NCBI RefSeq assembly: GCF_004359215.1
Contig: NC_090624.1
Coordinates: 805,277-822,978, forward strand
DNA: 17,702 bases
Source: Bremia lactucae
Lineage: Eukaryota > Oomycota > Peronosporomycetes > Peronosporales > Peronosporaceae
Direction of reading: 5' to 3'
In this document: positions 7,323 to 15,670 of the stretch, one piece after another
Layout: the number at the start of each line of letters is the position of its first letter
Numbering within the stretch: the stretch's first letter is position 1
Notes under the pieces: model-generated
The model's input: the letters and a program-made list of their open reading frames with translations, nothing else
Told to the model about the DNA's origin: nothing
Databases searched by the model: none
Made by a program: the position numbers and the translations under genes

Positions 7323-7864
7323 TTATCTTGCTCGATCTCAATTCCAAGAAAGAACTTGAGTTGGCCCAAATCCGTCATTTCAAATCGTTGGCTGAGTGCT
7401 TGCTTGGTTTCTTGAAGCATCTTGCTGGTACTGCTAGCCAAGATTAAATCGTCGACGTAGAGCGCGACGAAAATCATGTCTTGGTCATCCCGCTTCATGT
7501 ACACGCAGTGATCAGATTCACACTTCGTGAGCTTCAGTCTCAGCATAAAGTCATCAATAGTCTTGTTCCACATGCGGGGCGATTGCTTTAGCCCGTACAG
7601 TGACCGTTGTAACTTGCATACATAGTCAGGATTGGCCATATTCGTAAAGCCATCAGGCTGCGCCATGTAGATATCCTCATCGAGCTGGCCGTTTAGAAAT
7701 GCTGTCTTCATATCCATCTGATGGACCACGAGTCCGTACCTGGCAGCCAGACTGAGCAAGATCCGGATCGACGCAAACTTGGCCACAGGCGCAAACGTTT
7801 CTTCATAGTCGATGCGAAATTTCTGTGCAAAGCCTTTGGCTACTAGACGCGCCTTGTATCGCTC
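7323..7864 (-). pseudogene. Inverted RT fragment, copy 1
   Basis: Read on the minus strand this is an uninterrupted RT segment from [12 protein letters not shown] through [23 protein letters not shown] and F-L-G-I-E-I-E-Q-D. It then runs into the reversed LTR end, where a stop follows after N-V-K-V-K. There is no start ATG, so it is a fragment and not a gene. It comes from a B relative slightly different from the sense RT (E-I-E-Q-D against E-I/V-D-Q-D; it keeps the P-V of F-A-P-V-A-K-F, while the sense copies in units 1 and 3 read F-A-L-A-K-F). Copies 1 and 2 differ by about two bases over 542. Confidence 0.9.
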
Positions 7865-8198
7865 GACATTGTGATGTCAATGAGGACGCCCTATGGAAAT
7901 AAGAAGGATATGCTTCGCGGAGTGGCATATTCCAAAGCTATCGCGCAATCTTTTCTCCGTTGGACGTTTCACAAAGGATGTTGGATCAGTCACGTTCGAA
8001 AGCGATGGCTGTTTTGTCAAGGCAAAAGGATGCAGTGGAAGCCTCGAGCCCGCGAGGGCAAAGGGTTGTTAAAGCTGTGCGTGATGCCTGTCAGTACTGA
8101 CAAAGCCAATGTGACAAGCTCGTCGGATGCCATGGGGACACCACTTCGTACCTCGGCACCTCTGGCACCTTCGACTTGGGCACATTGGACATAGTTGT
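7865..8198 (+). pseudogene. Unit 1 protease/integrase 5' fragment, frameshifted
   Basis: This corresponds to unit 0 from about 4248 to 4574, which is the C-terminal half of protease and the pre-integrase zinc region, and begins abruptly after the inverted RT. The D-S-G active site is not included. Indels move the frame: TG is missing at about 7923 and the frame returns near 8030 at M-Q-W-K. A G is missing near 8126, and there is a small CTCGGCAC/CTCTGGCAC duplication near 8153-8170. The sequence runs into the N gap just after the first zinc-binding His residues. Confidence 0.8.
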
Positions 8199-8745
8199 NN
8201 NNNNNNNNNNNNNNNNNNNNNNNNNNNNNNNNNNNNNNNNNNNNNNNNNNNNNNNNNNNNNNNNNNNNNNNNNNNNNNNNNNNNNNNNNNNNNNNNNNNN
8301 NNNNNNNNNNNNNNNNNNNNNNNNNNNNNNNNNNNNNNNNNNNNNNNNNNNNNNNNNNNNNNNNNNNNNNNNNNNNNNNNNNNNNNNNNNNNNNNNNNNN
8401 NNNNNNNNNNNNNNNNNNNNNNNNNNNNNNNNNNNNNNNNNNNNNNNNNNNNNNNNNNNNNNNNNNNNNNNNNNNNNNNNNNNNNNNNNNNNNNNNNNNN
8501 NNNNNNNNNNNNNNNNNNNNNNNNNNNNNNNNNNNNNNNNNNNNNNNNNNNNNNNNNNNNNNNNNNNNNNNNNNNNNNNNNNNNNNNNNNNNNNNNNNNN
8601 NNNNNNNNNNNNNNNNNNNNNNNNNNNNNNNNNNNNNNNNNNNNNNNNNNNNNNNNNNNNNNNNNNNNNNNNNNNNNNNNNNNNNNNNNNNNNNNNNNNN
8701 NNNNNNNNNNNNNNNNNNNNNNNNNNNNNNNNNNNNNNNNNNNNN
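8199..8745. other. Assembly gap (547 N)
   Basis: This is a run of 547 N. By colinearity with unit 0 (4575-5127) the missing sequence should be about 553 bp of integrase, so the gap appears to be size-estimated and to hold only integrase core. Confidence 0.99.
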
Positions 8746-9395
8746 TCTGCTTTTCTTCGAAATCGTTGCCCAACTCGAGGAATTGTCATGGATAAGTCAC
8801 CGTACCAAGTTTGGACTGGAAGAAAACCTGTGCTGACAAATCTAAAAGTGTTTGGATGTCATGCATTTGTAACGGTTCCCAAAGAAAAACGCAGCAAGTT
8901 TGACGCTCGGTCGGTACGCTGTCGGTTTCTAGGCTGTTCTAAGCATGAGAAAGCGTATCGATTCAAAGAAGTGGAAAGTAATCGTGTGCGATGCAAAGTA
9001 TATGGAAGACACATTTGACAGTGGGAGGCGCGACCGTCGCAAGAGTGGGGTCGTGTTTAAGATGATGATGAAGCGACAGATCAGGATTCCCCACATCACG
9101 ACCAAACGGACCATGAAGAATCTGCGCAGGACAAAGAAGTTAAGACAGGCACTGAGCTACACCAGAGAACCCAATCGCTCGAAAAAGCGACTGAAGTGCC
9201 ACGACCAAAACGAACAAATCGTTACCAGTCGCTTGAAGAAATGTCAGCCACAGCTCAAGACTTTGAGGCTGCGTATGTTATGAATTCAATAGAAGAAATG
9301 CCGACAACATTCAAGTCGGCACTGGAATCCAACAACGCAGCTAAGTGGAAGGAGGCGTGCAGCTTGGAAATGGATTCACTGCAAAAGAATGAGAC
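8746..9395 (+). pseudogene. Unit 1 integrase C-terminus and linker, frameshifted
   Basis: Nearly identical to unit 0 from 5128 onward. The integrase C-terminal part reads to V-R-C-K-V-Y-G-R-H-I and the stop at 9016-9018. The linker begins one frame over (M-E-D-T-F-D-S-G near 9001) and returns to the first frame near 9061. From 9196 it is read as P-R-P-K-R-T-N-R-Y-Q-S-L-E-E through the RT N-terminal A-K-W-K-E-A-C to L-V-P at about 9410, where one T is missing. Confidence 0.8.
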
Positions 9396-10037
9396 TTGGA
9401 CGCTTGTGCCTTGCCGAAAGAACGTAAGGTAATAGGCAACCGATGGGTGTTTCGCGACAAGGAAAACCAAAATGGTGAAGTCGAGCGTTACAAGGCGCGT
9501 CTAGTGGCGAAAGGCTTCGCCAAAAAGTTTGGCATCGACTATGAAGAAACGTTTGCGCTGGCAAAGTTTAGGCCAATTCGGATTCTGCTCACTTTGGCTG
9601 CCAAGTACGGACTAATAGTTCACCAAATGGATGTGAAGACGGCGTTTCGTAGTGGTCAACTGGACGAAGATATTCACATGGCACAGCCGGATGGCTTCAG
9701 TGATACAGCCAATCCAGATTACGTGTGCAAGCTACAACGGTCACTGTATGGGCTGAAACAGTCACCACGTATGTGGAACAAGACCATTGACGATTTCATG
9801 CTCGGACTCAAGTTCAAGAAGTGTGATTCCGATCACTGTGTTTACATGAAACGAGATGATCAAGAGATGATCTTCGTTGCGCTCTACGTCGATGACCTGA
9901 TTCTGTCAAGCAGTACCAGCAAGATGCTTCAAGAAACAAAGCAAGCGCTGAATCGCCGATTCGAAATGACAGATTGGGTCAGCTCAAGTATTTTCTTGGA
10001 ATTGAAGTTGATCAAGATTTCAAGACTGAAACACTGA
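9396..10037 (+). pseudogene. Unit 1 reverse transcriptase, nearly complete core
   Basis: About 200 codons of RT are open from about 9411: [28 protein letters not shown] with the catalytic Asp near 9630, Q-S-P-R-M-W-N-K and Y-V-D-D at 9885-9896. Unusual points are F-A-L-A-K-F (one codon fewer than F-A-P-V-A-K-F) and T-A-F-R-S-G for T-A-F-L-N-G. A 1-nt loss at T-D-(M)-G near 9974 ends the correct frame. The ATG at 9396 is just upstream of the T deletion and not a genuine start. It is the sense partner of the inverted RT at 7323-7864. Confidence 0.85.
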
Positions 10038-10755
10038 CAATGCTGCAGACGGAGTTTGCAAGTGATATTCTGACCAAGTTTAACATGGAAAATAGTAAGC
10101 CTGTCAGGACGCCTCAGGATTCAGGTCTCAAGCTGACTAAGTCCATGTGTGAAGGTGGATACGAGCACAGCAAGACTATGGTCGGTGTGCCGTATAGAAA
10201 TGCTGTTGGCTGCCTAATGTACCTTATGGTCGGGTCGGCACACACCCGGATCTCGCTGCAGCAGTTGGGGTGCTTAGCCAATTCGCGGCAGACCCATGTC
10301 CGACACATTGGCAAGCTTTAAAAAGGGTCTTCAGGTATATTCAAAACACAAGGACGCACGGCATCGAGTTTCAAGCATCAAGTCAGGATGGACTGCAAGG
10401 ATTTTTAGATGCGGACTAGGCCGGAGACACGATGTCGGAAGAAGTACAAGCGGCTACGCCTTTATGATGAGCGGGCGGATGTGTAAGCTGGAAGAGCAAG
10501 AAACAATGCTCGGTAGCACTGTCGTCAACGGAAGCCGAGTACATGGCGCGCTCAGAAGCGACACAGAAGGCAGTGTGGCTTAAGACTTTTCTGATCGAGC
10601 TTGGTGAGCTGCATAAGAATGATGCGGTCAAGATCTACGAAGATAACCAAGGCTCAATTGCACTGGCCAAGAATCCACAGTTTCATAAGAGGATTAAGCA
10701 TATCGAGATTCGCTATCACTTCGTACGCGAAAAGGTTAAAGATGGCTAAGTTGTC
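9974..10755 (+). pseudogene. Unit 1 RT/RNase H connection and RNase H, multiple frameshifts
   Basis: It carries the same breaks as unit 0: correct frame from M-G-Q-L-K-Y-F to L-M-V near 10230, then the GTCGGGTCGG shift, out-of-frame sequence, and RNase H second half recovered at 10543-10749 with Y-E-D-N-Q-G-S-I, ending at the GGC-TAA stop (10747-10749). The first RNase H Asp motif (A-D-W-A-G-D) is destroyed. By eye, only about six substitutions separate this from unit 0 over roughly 1 kb. Confidence 0.82.
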
Positions 10756-10883
10756 TTGGAATACATTTCGACGACCAACATGCTAGCGGACCTCATGACA
10801 AAGCCAATTCCTGCGACTCAGTTTTGCGTGCTTCGAAACAAGATTGGTGTTCAAGGACCAGAAGCTACCGAGTCGAGTGGGAG
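10756..10883 (+). pseudogene. Unit 1 polyprotein C-terminal tail and polypurine tract
   Basis: The L-A-D-L-M-T-K-P-I tail is readable after the premature stop. GAGTCGAGTGGGAG at 10870-10883 is the polypurine tract abutting LTR 3. Confidence 0.7.
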
Positions 10884-11209
10884 TGTTGTCAAGGATGCGC
10901 CTCGAAATGCACAAGACTAACCGGTAAAGTATCGGTGGATCATCGACATCGCACGACAGCGACATCTGCATGCGACAGCACAACAGATGGTTCCGCGAAC
11001 GTTCGATGATCTTCTTCAAGATGCGCAAATGATCATGTTCAAGATGGGACCTCCACGTGGTAGAAGTTAATTGGCTACAATGGATGAAGCCGGTTAGTAA
11101 ATCCAGTAGAGTATCCAGTAGGCTTAGAGGTAGCAAACGGTTTGCTAACTAAAGACCTTTAATATATTTACTTTGCATTTTGCCAACTAGTGCTCACTTG
11201 ACCTTTACA
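10884..11209 (+). repeat. Family B LTR 3 (shared by units 1 and 2)
   Basis: 326 bp, TG...CA. It differs from LTR 2 at about four positions by eye. It is followed directly by inverted RT without a PBS. Confidence 0.92.
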
Positions 11210-11751
11210 TTATCTTGCTCGATCTCAATTCCAAGAAAGAACTTGAGTTGGCCCAAATCCGTCATTTCAAATCGTTGGCTGAGTGCTTGCTTGGTTTCTT
11301 GAAGCATCTTGCTGGTACTGCTAGCCAAGATTAAATCGTCGACGTAGAGCGCGACGAAAATCATGTCTTGGTCATCCCGCTTCATGTACACGCAGTGATC
11401 AGATTCACACTTCGTGAGCTTCAGTCTCAGCATAAAGTCATCAATAGTCTTGTTCCACATGCGGGGCGATTGCTTTAGCCCGTACAGTGACCGTTGTAAC
11501 TTGCATACATAGTCAGGATTGGCCATATTCGTAAAGCCATCAGGCTGCGCCATGTAGATATCCTCATCGAGCTGGCCGTTTAGAAATGCTGTCTTCATAT
11601 CCATCTGATGGACCACGAGTCCGTACTTGGCAGCCAGACTGAGCAAGATCCGGATCGACGCAAACTTGGCCACAGGCGCAAACGTTTCTTCATAGTCGAT
11701 GCGAAATTTCTGTGCAAAGCCTTTGGCCACTAGACGCGCCTTGTATCGCTC
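11210..11751 (-). pseudogene. Inverted RT fragment, copy 2
   Basis: 542 bp with the same two end points as copy 1. On the minus strand the whole RT segment is open, with [12 protein letters not shown] and F-L-G-I-E-I-E-Q-D all intact, and it reads on into the reversed LTR to a stop at 11194-11196. It has no proper start codon. Confidence 0.9.
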
Positions 11752-12590
11752 GATATTGTAATGTCAATGAGGACGCCCTATGGAAATAAGAAGGATATGC
11801 TTCGCGGAGTGTGGCATAATCCAAAGCTATCGCGCAAGCTTTTCTCCGTTGGACGTTTCACAAAGGATGTTGGACCAATCACATTCGAAAGCGATGGCTG
11901 TTTTGTCAAGGCAAAAGGGATGCAGTGGAAGCTTGGAGCCCGCGAGGGCAAAATGCTGTATAAGCTGTGCATGATGCCTGTCAGTACTGACGAAGCCAAT
12001 GTGACAAGCTCGTCGGGATGCCATGGGGACACCACTTTGTACCTCTGGCACCTCGTTTTGGGCACGTTGGATATAGTGGTCTTAAGACACTATCGTCAAA
12101 AGAAACTATGGTGTTGGCATTGATCTTGCGTCGGTCAAGCAGTGGGAGCTGTGCGATAGTTGTGCACGAGGCAAACAAACGCGAGTGAGTTTTATGCCAA
12201 AGTCGCCTCATCGTGCAAAGGAAATGTTGGAAGTTATTCACAGCGATGTGTGCGGACCTATGCAGTCAACGACTTTTAGCGGCAAGCGGTACTTTGTCAC
12301 TTTCACGGATAAGTACTCGCACTTTACCACAGATTTCTGCTGAAGAACAAGTCAGAAATTGCCGACAAATTTGCTGAGTTTGCTGCGTTTGCTGAACCTC
12401 AGACTGGCAAAGTTATTAAAGCTCTTCGCTGCGATAATGGTGGCGAGTACACTTCAGGTGAAATGGCCAAGTTCTGTAAGCGGCGAGGTATCGAGCAAAA
12501 GTTCACACCGCCTTATACCCCACAGCTTAACGGAGTGGCTGAGCGCATGAACAGGACGCTGGTGGAATGCGCAAGATGTATGATCGAGCA
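11752..12590 (+). pseudogene. Unit 2 protease/integrase fragment, frameshifted and truncated
   Basis: This is the C-terminal half of protease, the pre-integrase zinc region and the integrase core. W-H-L is followed by a 1-nt loss (CTCGTTTTGGGC for CTTCGACTTGGGC), which unit 3 shares. Two extra bases are present near 12084. The integrase frame then reads C-D-S-C, H-S-D and on to T-T, and is broken again near 12331 by one missing base. The second Asp (C-D-N-G-G-E-Y, near 12430-12450) and the Glu (N-G-V-A-E-R-M-N) are present. The sequence stops abruptly at 12590 inside the integrase, where inverted LTR sequence begins. Confidence 0.83.
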
Positions 12591-12642
12591 CCGGTAATTA
12601 ACCGGTTAGTCTTGTGTATGTCGAGGCGCATCCTTGACAACA
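12591..12642 (-). repeat. Inverted LTR fragment (first 52 bp of a B LTR)
   Basis: On the minus strand from 12642 downward this reads TGTTGTCAAGGATGCGCC, the LTR start, and breaks off 52 bp into the LTR within the CCGGT stem. It is preceded on that strand by the polypurine tract, so it is the remnant 3' LTR of an inverted element. Confidence 0.88.
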
Positions 12643-13533
12643 CTCCCACTCGACTCGGCAGCTTCTGGTATTTGTAACCCAAGCTTGTTTCGAAGCCACA
12701 CAAAACTGAGTCGCAGGAATTGGCTTTGTCATGAGGTCCGCTAGCATGTTGGTCGTCGAAATGTATTCCAAGACAACTTAGCCATCTTCAACCTTTTCGC
12801 GTACGAAGTGATAGCGAAGTCGACATGCTTGGTCCTCTTATGAAACTGTGGATTCTTGGTCAGTGCAATTGAGCCTTGGTTATCTTCGTAGATCTTGACC
12901 GCACCATTCTTATGCATCTCACCAAGCTCGATCAGAAAAGTCTTAAGCCACACTGCCTCCTGTGTCGCTTCTGAGAGCGTCATGTACTCGGCTTCCGTGG
13001 ACGACAATGCTACCGTGCGTTGTTTCTTGCTTTTCCAGCTAACACATCCGCGGCTCATCATAAAGGCGTAGCCGCTTGTACATTTTCGCGACATCGTGTC
13101 TCCGGCCCAGTCCGCATTTGAAAATCCTTTCCGTCCATCCTGACTTGATGCTTGAAACTCGATGCCGTGCGTCCTTGTGCCTTGTATATACCTGAAGACC
13201 CTTTTTAAAGCTTGCCAATGTGTCGGACATGGGTCTGCCGCGAATTGGCTAAGCACCCCAACTGCTGCAGCGAGATCCGGGCGTGTGTCGACCATAAGGT
13301 ACATTAGGCAGCCATCAGCATTTCTATGCGGACACCGACCATAGTCTTGCTGTGCTCGCATCCACCTTCACACATGGACTAAGTCAGCTTGAGACCTGGA
13401 TCCTAAGGCGTCCTGACAGGCTTGCTATTTTTCATGTTAAACTTGGTCAGAATATCACTTGCAAACTTCGTCTGCTCTGCCGCATCGTCAGTGTTTCAGT
13501 CTTGAAATCTTGATCAATTTCAATTCCAAGAAA
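12643..13533 (-). pseudogene. Inverted connection and RNase H fragment, best-preserved RNase H here
   Basis: On the minus strand this covers F-L-G-I-E-I-D-Q-D through the connection and RNase H to the polyprotein end and polypurine tract. A 206-codon open stretch (13361-12741) holds T-R-P-D-L-A-A-A-V, A-D-W-A-G-D, S-S-T-E-A-E-Y and Y-E-D-N-Q-G-S-I, so the main RNase H acidic residues are all in one frame, unlike every sense copy. It loses frame at K-H-V-D by a 1-nt deletion near 12823. Upstream (13534-13361) a TAG, a 5-nt insertion and small indels break the connection. There is no genuine start codon. Confidence 0.85.
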
Positions 13534-14706
13534 GGACTCACAGTTTACCAAATGGATGTGAACACGGCGTTTCTTAATGGTCAACTGGACGAAGATATTT
13601 ACATGGCACAGCCGGATGGCTTCAGTGATACAGCCAATCCAGATTACGTGTGCAAGCTACAACGGTCACTGTATGGGCTGAAACAGTCACCACGTATGTG
13701 GAACAAGACCATTAACGATTTCATGCTTGGTCTTAAGTTCAAGAAGTGTGATTCCGATCACTGTGTTTACATGAAACGAGATGATCAAGAGATGATCTTC
13801 GTTGCGCTCTACGTCGATGACCTGATTCTGTCAAGCAGTACCAGCAAGATGCTTCAAGAAACCAAGCAAGCGCTGAATCGCCGATTCGAAATGACAGATA
13901 TGGGCCAGCTTAAGTATTTTCTTGGAATTGAAATTGATCAAGATTTCAAGACTGAAACACTGACGATGCTGCAGACGAAGTTTGCAAGTGATATTCTGAC
14001 CAAGTTTAACATGAAAAATAGCAAGCCTGTCAGGACGCGTCAGGATCCAGGTCTCAAGCTGACTAACTTCATGTGTGAAGGTGGATACGAGCACAGCAAG
14101 ACTATGGTCGGTGTGCCGTATAGAAATGCTGTTGGCTGCCTAATGTACCTTATGGTCGACACACGCCCGGATCTCGCTGCAGCAGTTGGGGTGCTTAGCC
14201 AATTCGCGGCAGACCCATGTCCGACACATTTGCAAGCTTTAGAAAGGGTCTTCAGGTATATTCAAAACACAAGGACGCACGGCATCGAGTTTCAAGCATC
14301 AAGTCAGGATGGACTGCAAGGATTTTCAGATAGCGGACTAGGCCGGAGACACGATGTCGGAAGAAGTACAAGCGGTTACACCTTTATGATGAGCGGGCGG
14401 ATGTGTAAGCTGGAAGAGCAAGAACAATGCACGGTAGCACTGTCGTCAACGGAAGCCGAGTACATGGCGCTCTCCGAAGCGACACAGAAGGCAGTGTGGC
14501 TTAAGACTTTTCTGATCGAGCTTGGTGAGTTGCATAAGAATGATGCGGTCAAGATCTACGAAGATAACCAAGGCTCAATTGCACTGGCCAAGAATCCACA
14601 GTTTCATAAGAGGATTAAGCATATCGAGATTCGCTATCACTTCGTACGCGAAAGGTTAAAGATGGCTAAGTTGTCTTGGAATACATTTCGACGCCCAACA
14701 TGCTAG
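13459..14706 (+). pseudogene. Unit 2 RT (motif A onward) to RNase H, longest open 3' half
   Basis: 415 codons are open. The ATG and first roughly 27 codons come from the antisense of the neighbouring inverted fragment, so this start is accidental. Real RT begins near 13541 at V-Y-Q-M-D-V-N-T-A-F, then [12 protein letters not shown] (13810-13821), an intact [12 protein letters not shown], the connection with T-R-P-D-L-A-A-A-V, and RNase H with S-S-T-E-A-E-Y and Y-E-D-N-Q-G-S-I. Two pairs of compensating indels leave wrong-frame residues: one pair destroys the A-D-W-A-G-D motif (about 14331-14370), the other garbles the stretch after F-M-M-S (about 14393-14425). A final frameshift near 14652 alters the end. 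The RT N-terminal region is missing. Confidence 0.85.
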
Positions 14707-14803
14707 CGGACCTCATGACAAAGCCAATTCCTGCGACTCAGTTTTGCGTGCTTCGAAACAAGATTGGTGTTCAAGGACCAGAAGCTACCGAGTCGAGTGG
14801 GAG
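14707..14803 (+). pseudogene. Unit 2 polyprotein tail and polypurine tract
   Basis: Non-coding after the stop at 14704-14706, but it retains the L-M-T-K-P-I tail in another frame and the polypurine tract GAGTCGAGTGGGAG at 14790-14803. Confidence 0.65.
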
Positions 14804-15129
14804 TGTTGTCAAGGATGCGCCTCGTAATGCACAAGACTAATCGGTAAAGTATCGGTGGATCATCGACATCGCACGACAGCGACATCTGTATGCGATAGCA
14901 CAACAGATGGTTCCGCGAACGTTCGATGATCTTCTTCAAGATGCGCGAATGATCATGTTCAAGATGGGACCTCCACGTGGTAGAAGTTAATTGGCTAGAA
15001 TGGATGAAGCCGGTTTGTACATCCAGTAGAGTATCCAGTAGGCTTCGAGGTAGCAAACGGTTTGCTAACTAAGGACCTTTCATATATTTACTTTGCATTT
15101 TGCCAACTAGTGCTCACTTGACCTTTACA
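14804..15129 (+). repeat. Family B LTR 4 (shared by units 2 and 3)
   Basis: 326 bp, TG...CA, differing from LTR 3 at about eleven positions by eye. It is again followed directly by inverted RT. Confidence 0.92.
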
Positions 15130-15670
15130 TTATCTTGCTCGATCTCAATTCCAAGAAAGAACTTGAGTTGGCCCAAATCCGTCATTTCAAATCGTTGGCT
15201 GAGTGCTTGCTTGGTTCTTGGAGCATCTTGCTGGTACTGCTAGCCAAGATTAAATCGTCGACGTAGAGCGCGACGTAAATCATGTCTTGGTCATCCCGCT
15301 TCATGTACACGCAGTGATCAGATTCACACTTTGTGAGTTTCAGTCTCAGCATAAAGTCATCAATAGTCTTGTTCCACATGCGGGGCGATTGCTTTAGCCC
15401 GTACAGTGACCGTTGTTACTTGCATACATAGTCAGGATTGGCCATATTCGTAAAGCCATCAGGCTGCGCCATGTAGATGTCCTCATCGAGCTGGCCGTTT
15501 AGAAATGCTGTCTTCATATCCATCTGATGGACCACGAGTCCGTACTTGGCAGCCAGACTGAGCAAGATCCGGATCGACGCAAACTTGGCCACAGGCGCAA
15601 ACGTTTCTTCATAGTCGATGTGAAATTTCTGTGCAAAGCCTTTGGCCACTAGACGCGCCTTGTATCGCTC
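15130..15670 (-). pseudogene. Inverted RT fragment, copy 3 (frameshifted)
   Basis: The end points are the same as copies 1 and 2, 541 bp long. On the minus strand a stop lies near 15417 (GTTGTTACTTGC on the plus strand), and a base is lost near 15217. This copy is therefore more decayed than the other two. Y-V-D-D is still readable near 15254-15265. Confidence 0.88.

Larger units (their letters stand above)
7323..11209 (+). mobile_element. Family B unit 1: rearranged, gag-less tandem unit
   Basis: Going down the plus strand: inverted RT fragment (7323-7864), protease/integrase fragment (7865-8198), N gap, integrase C-terminus and linker, RT, RNase H, polypurine tract, LTR 3. PBS, gag and the protease D-S-G motif are absent. 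The unit is 3887 bp long and shares LTR 2 with unit 0. Confidence 0.82.
12591..14855. repeat. Large inverted repeat, arms about 940 bp, spacer 384 bp
   Basis: The left arm 12591-13533 (minus-strand RNase H, tract, LTR start) is the reverse complement, with scattered differences, of the right arm 13918-14855. The loop 13534-13917 holds the sense RT from motif A to past Y-V-D-D. By eye the arms match closely over their full length, apart from small indels. Confidence 0.88.
11210..15129 (+). mobile_element. Family B unit 2: doubly rearranged tandem unit
   Basis: Order: inverted RT (11210-11751), protease/integrase (11752-12590), inverted LTR start plus RNase H plus connection (12591-13533), sense RT from motif A onward through RNase H (about 13538-14706), polypurine tract, LTR 4 (14804-15129). 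The C-terminal part of integrase, the linker and the RT N-terminus are missing, replaced by the second inverted block. Confidence 0.82.

Noticed and set aside
7323..7864. Separate retrotransposon inserted on the minus strand
   Set aside because: It has no LTR, target duplication or other domains of its own, and identical junctions recur three times. It is an inverted internal fragment.
8069..9018. Long open frames on both strands across 8199-8745
   Set aside because: They consist of N and have no sequence content; only the flanks are informative.
13459..13540. ATG and N-terminus of the 415-codon frame as a genuine gene start
   Set aside because: These codons are the antisense of the inverted connection fragment; the start is accidental.
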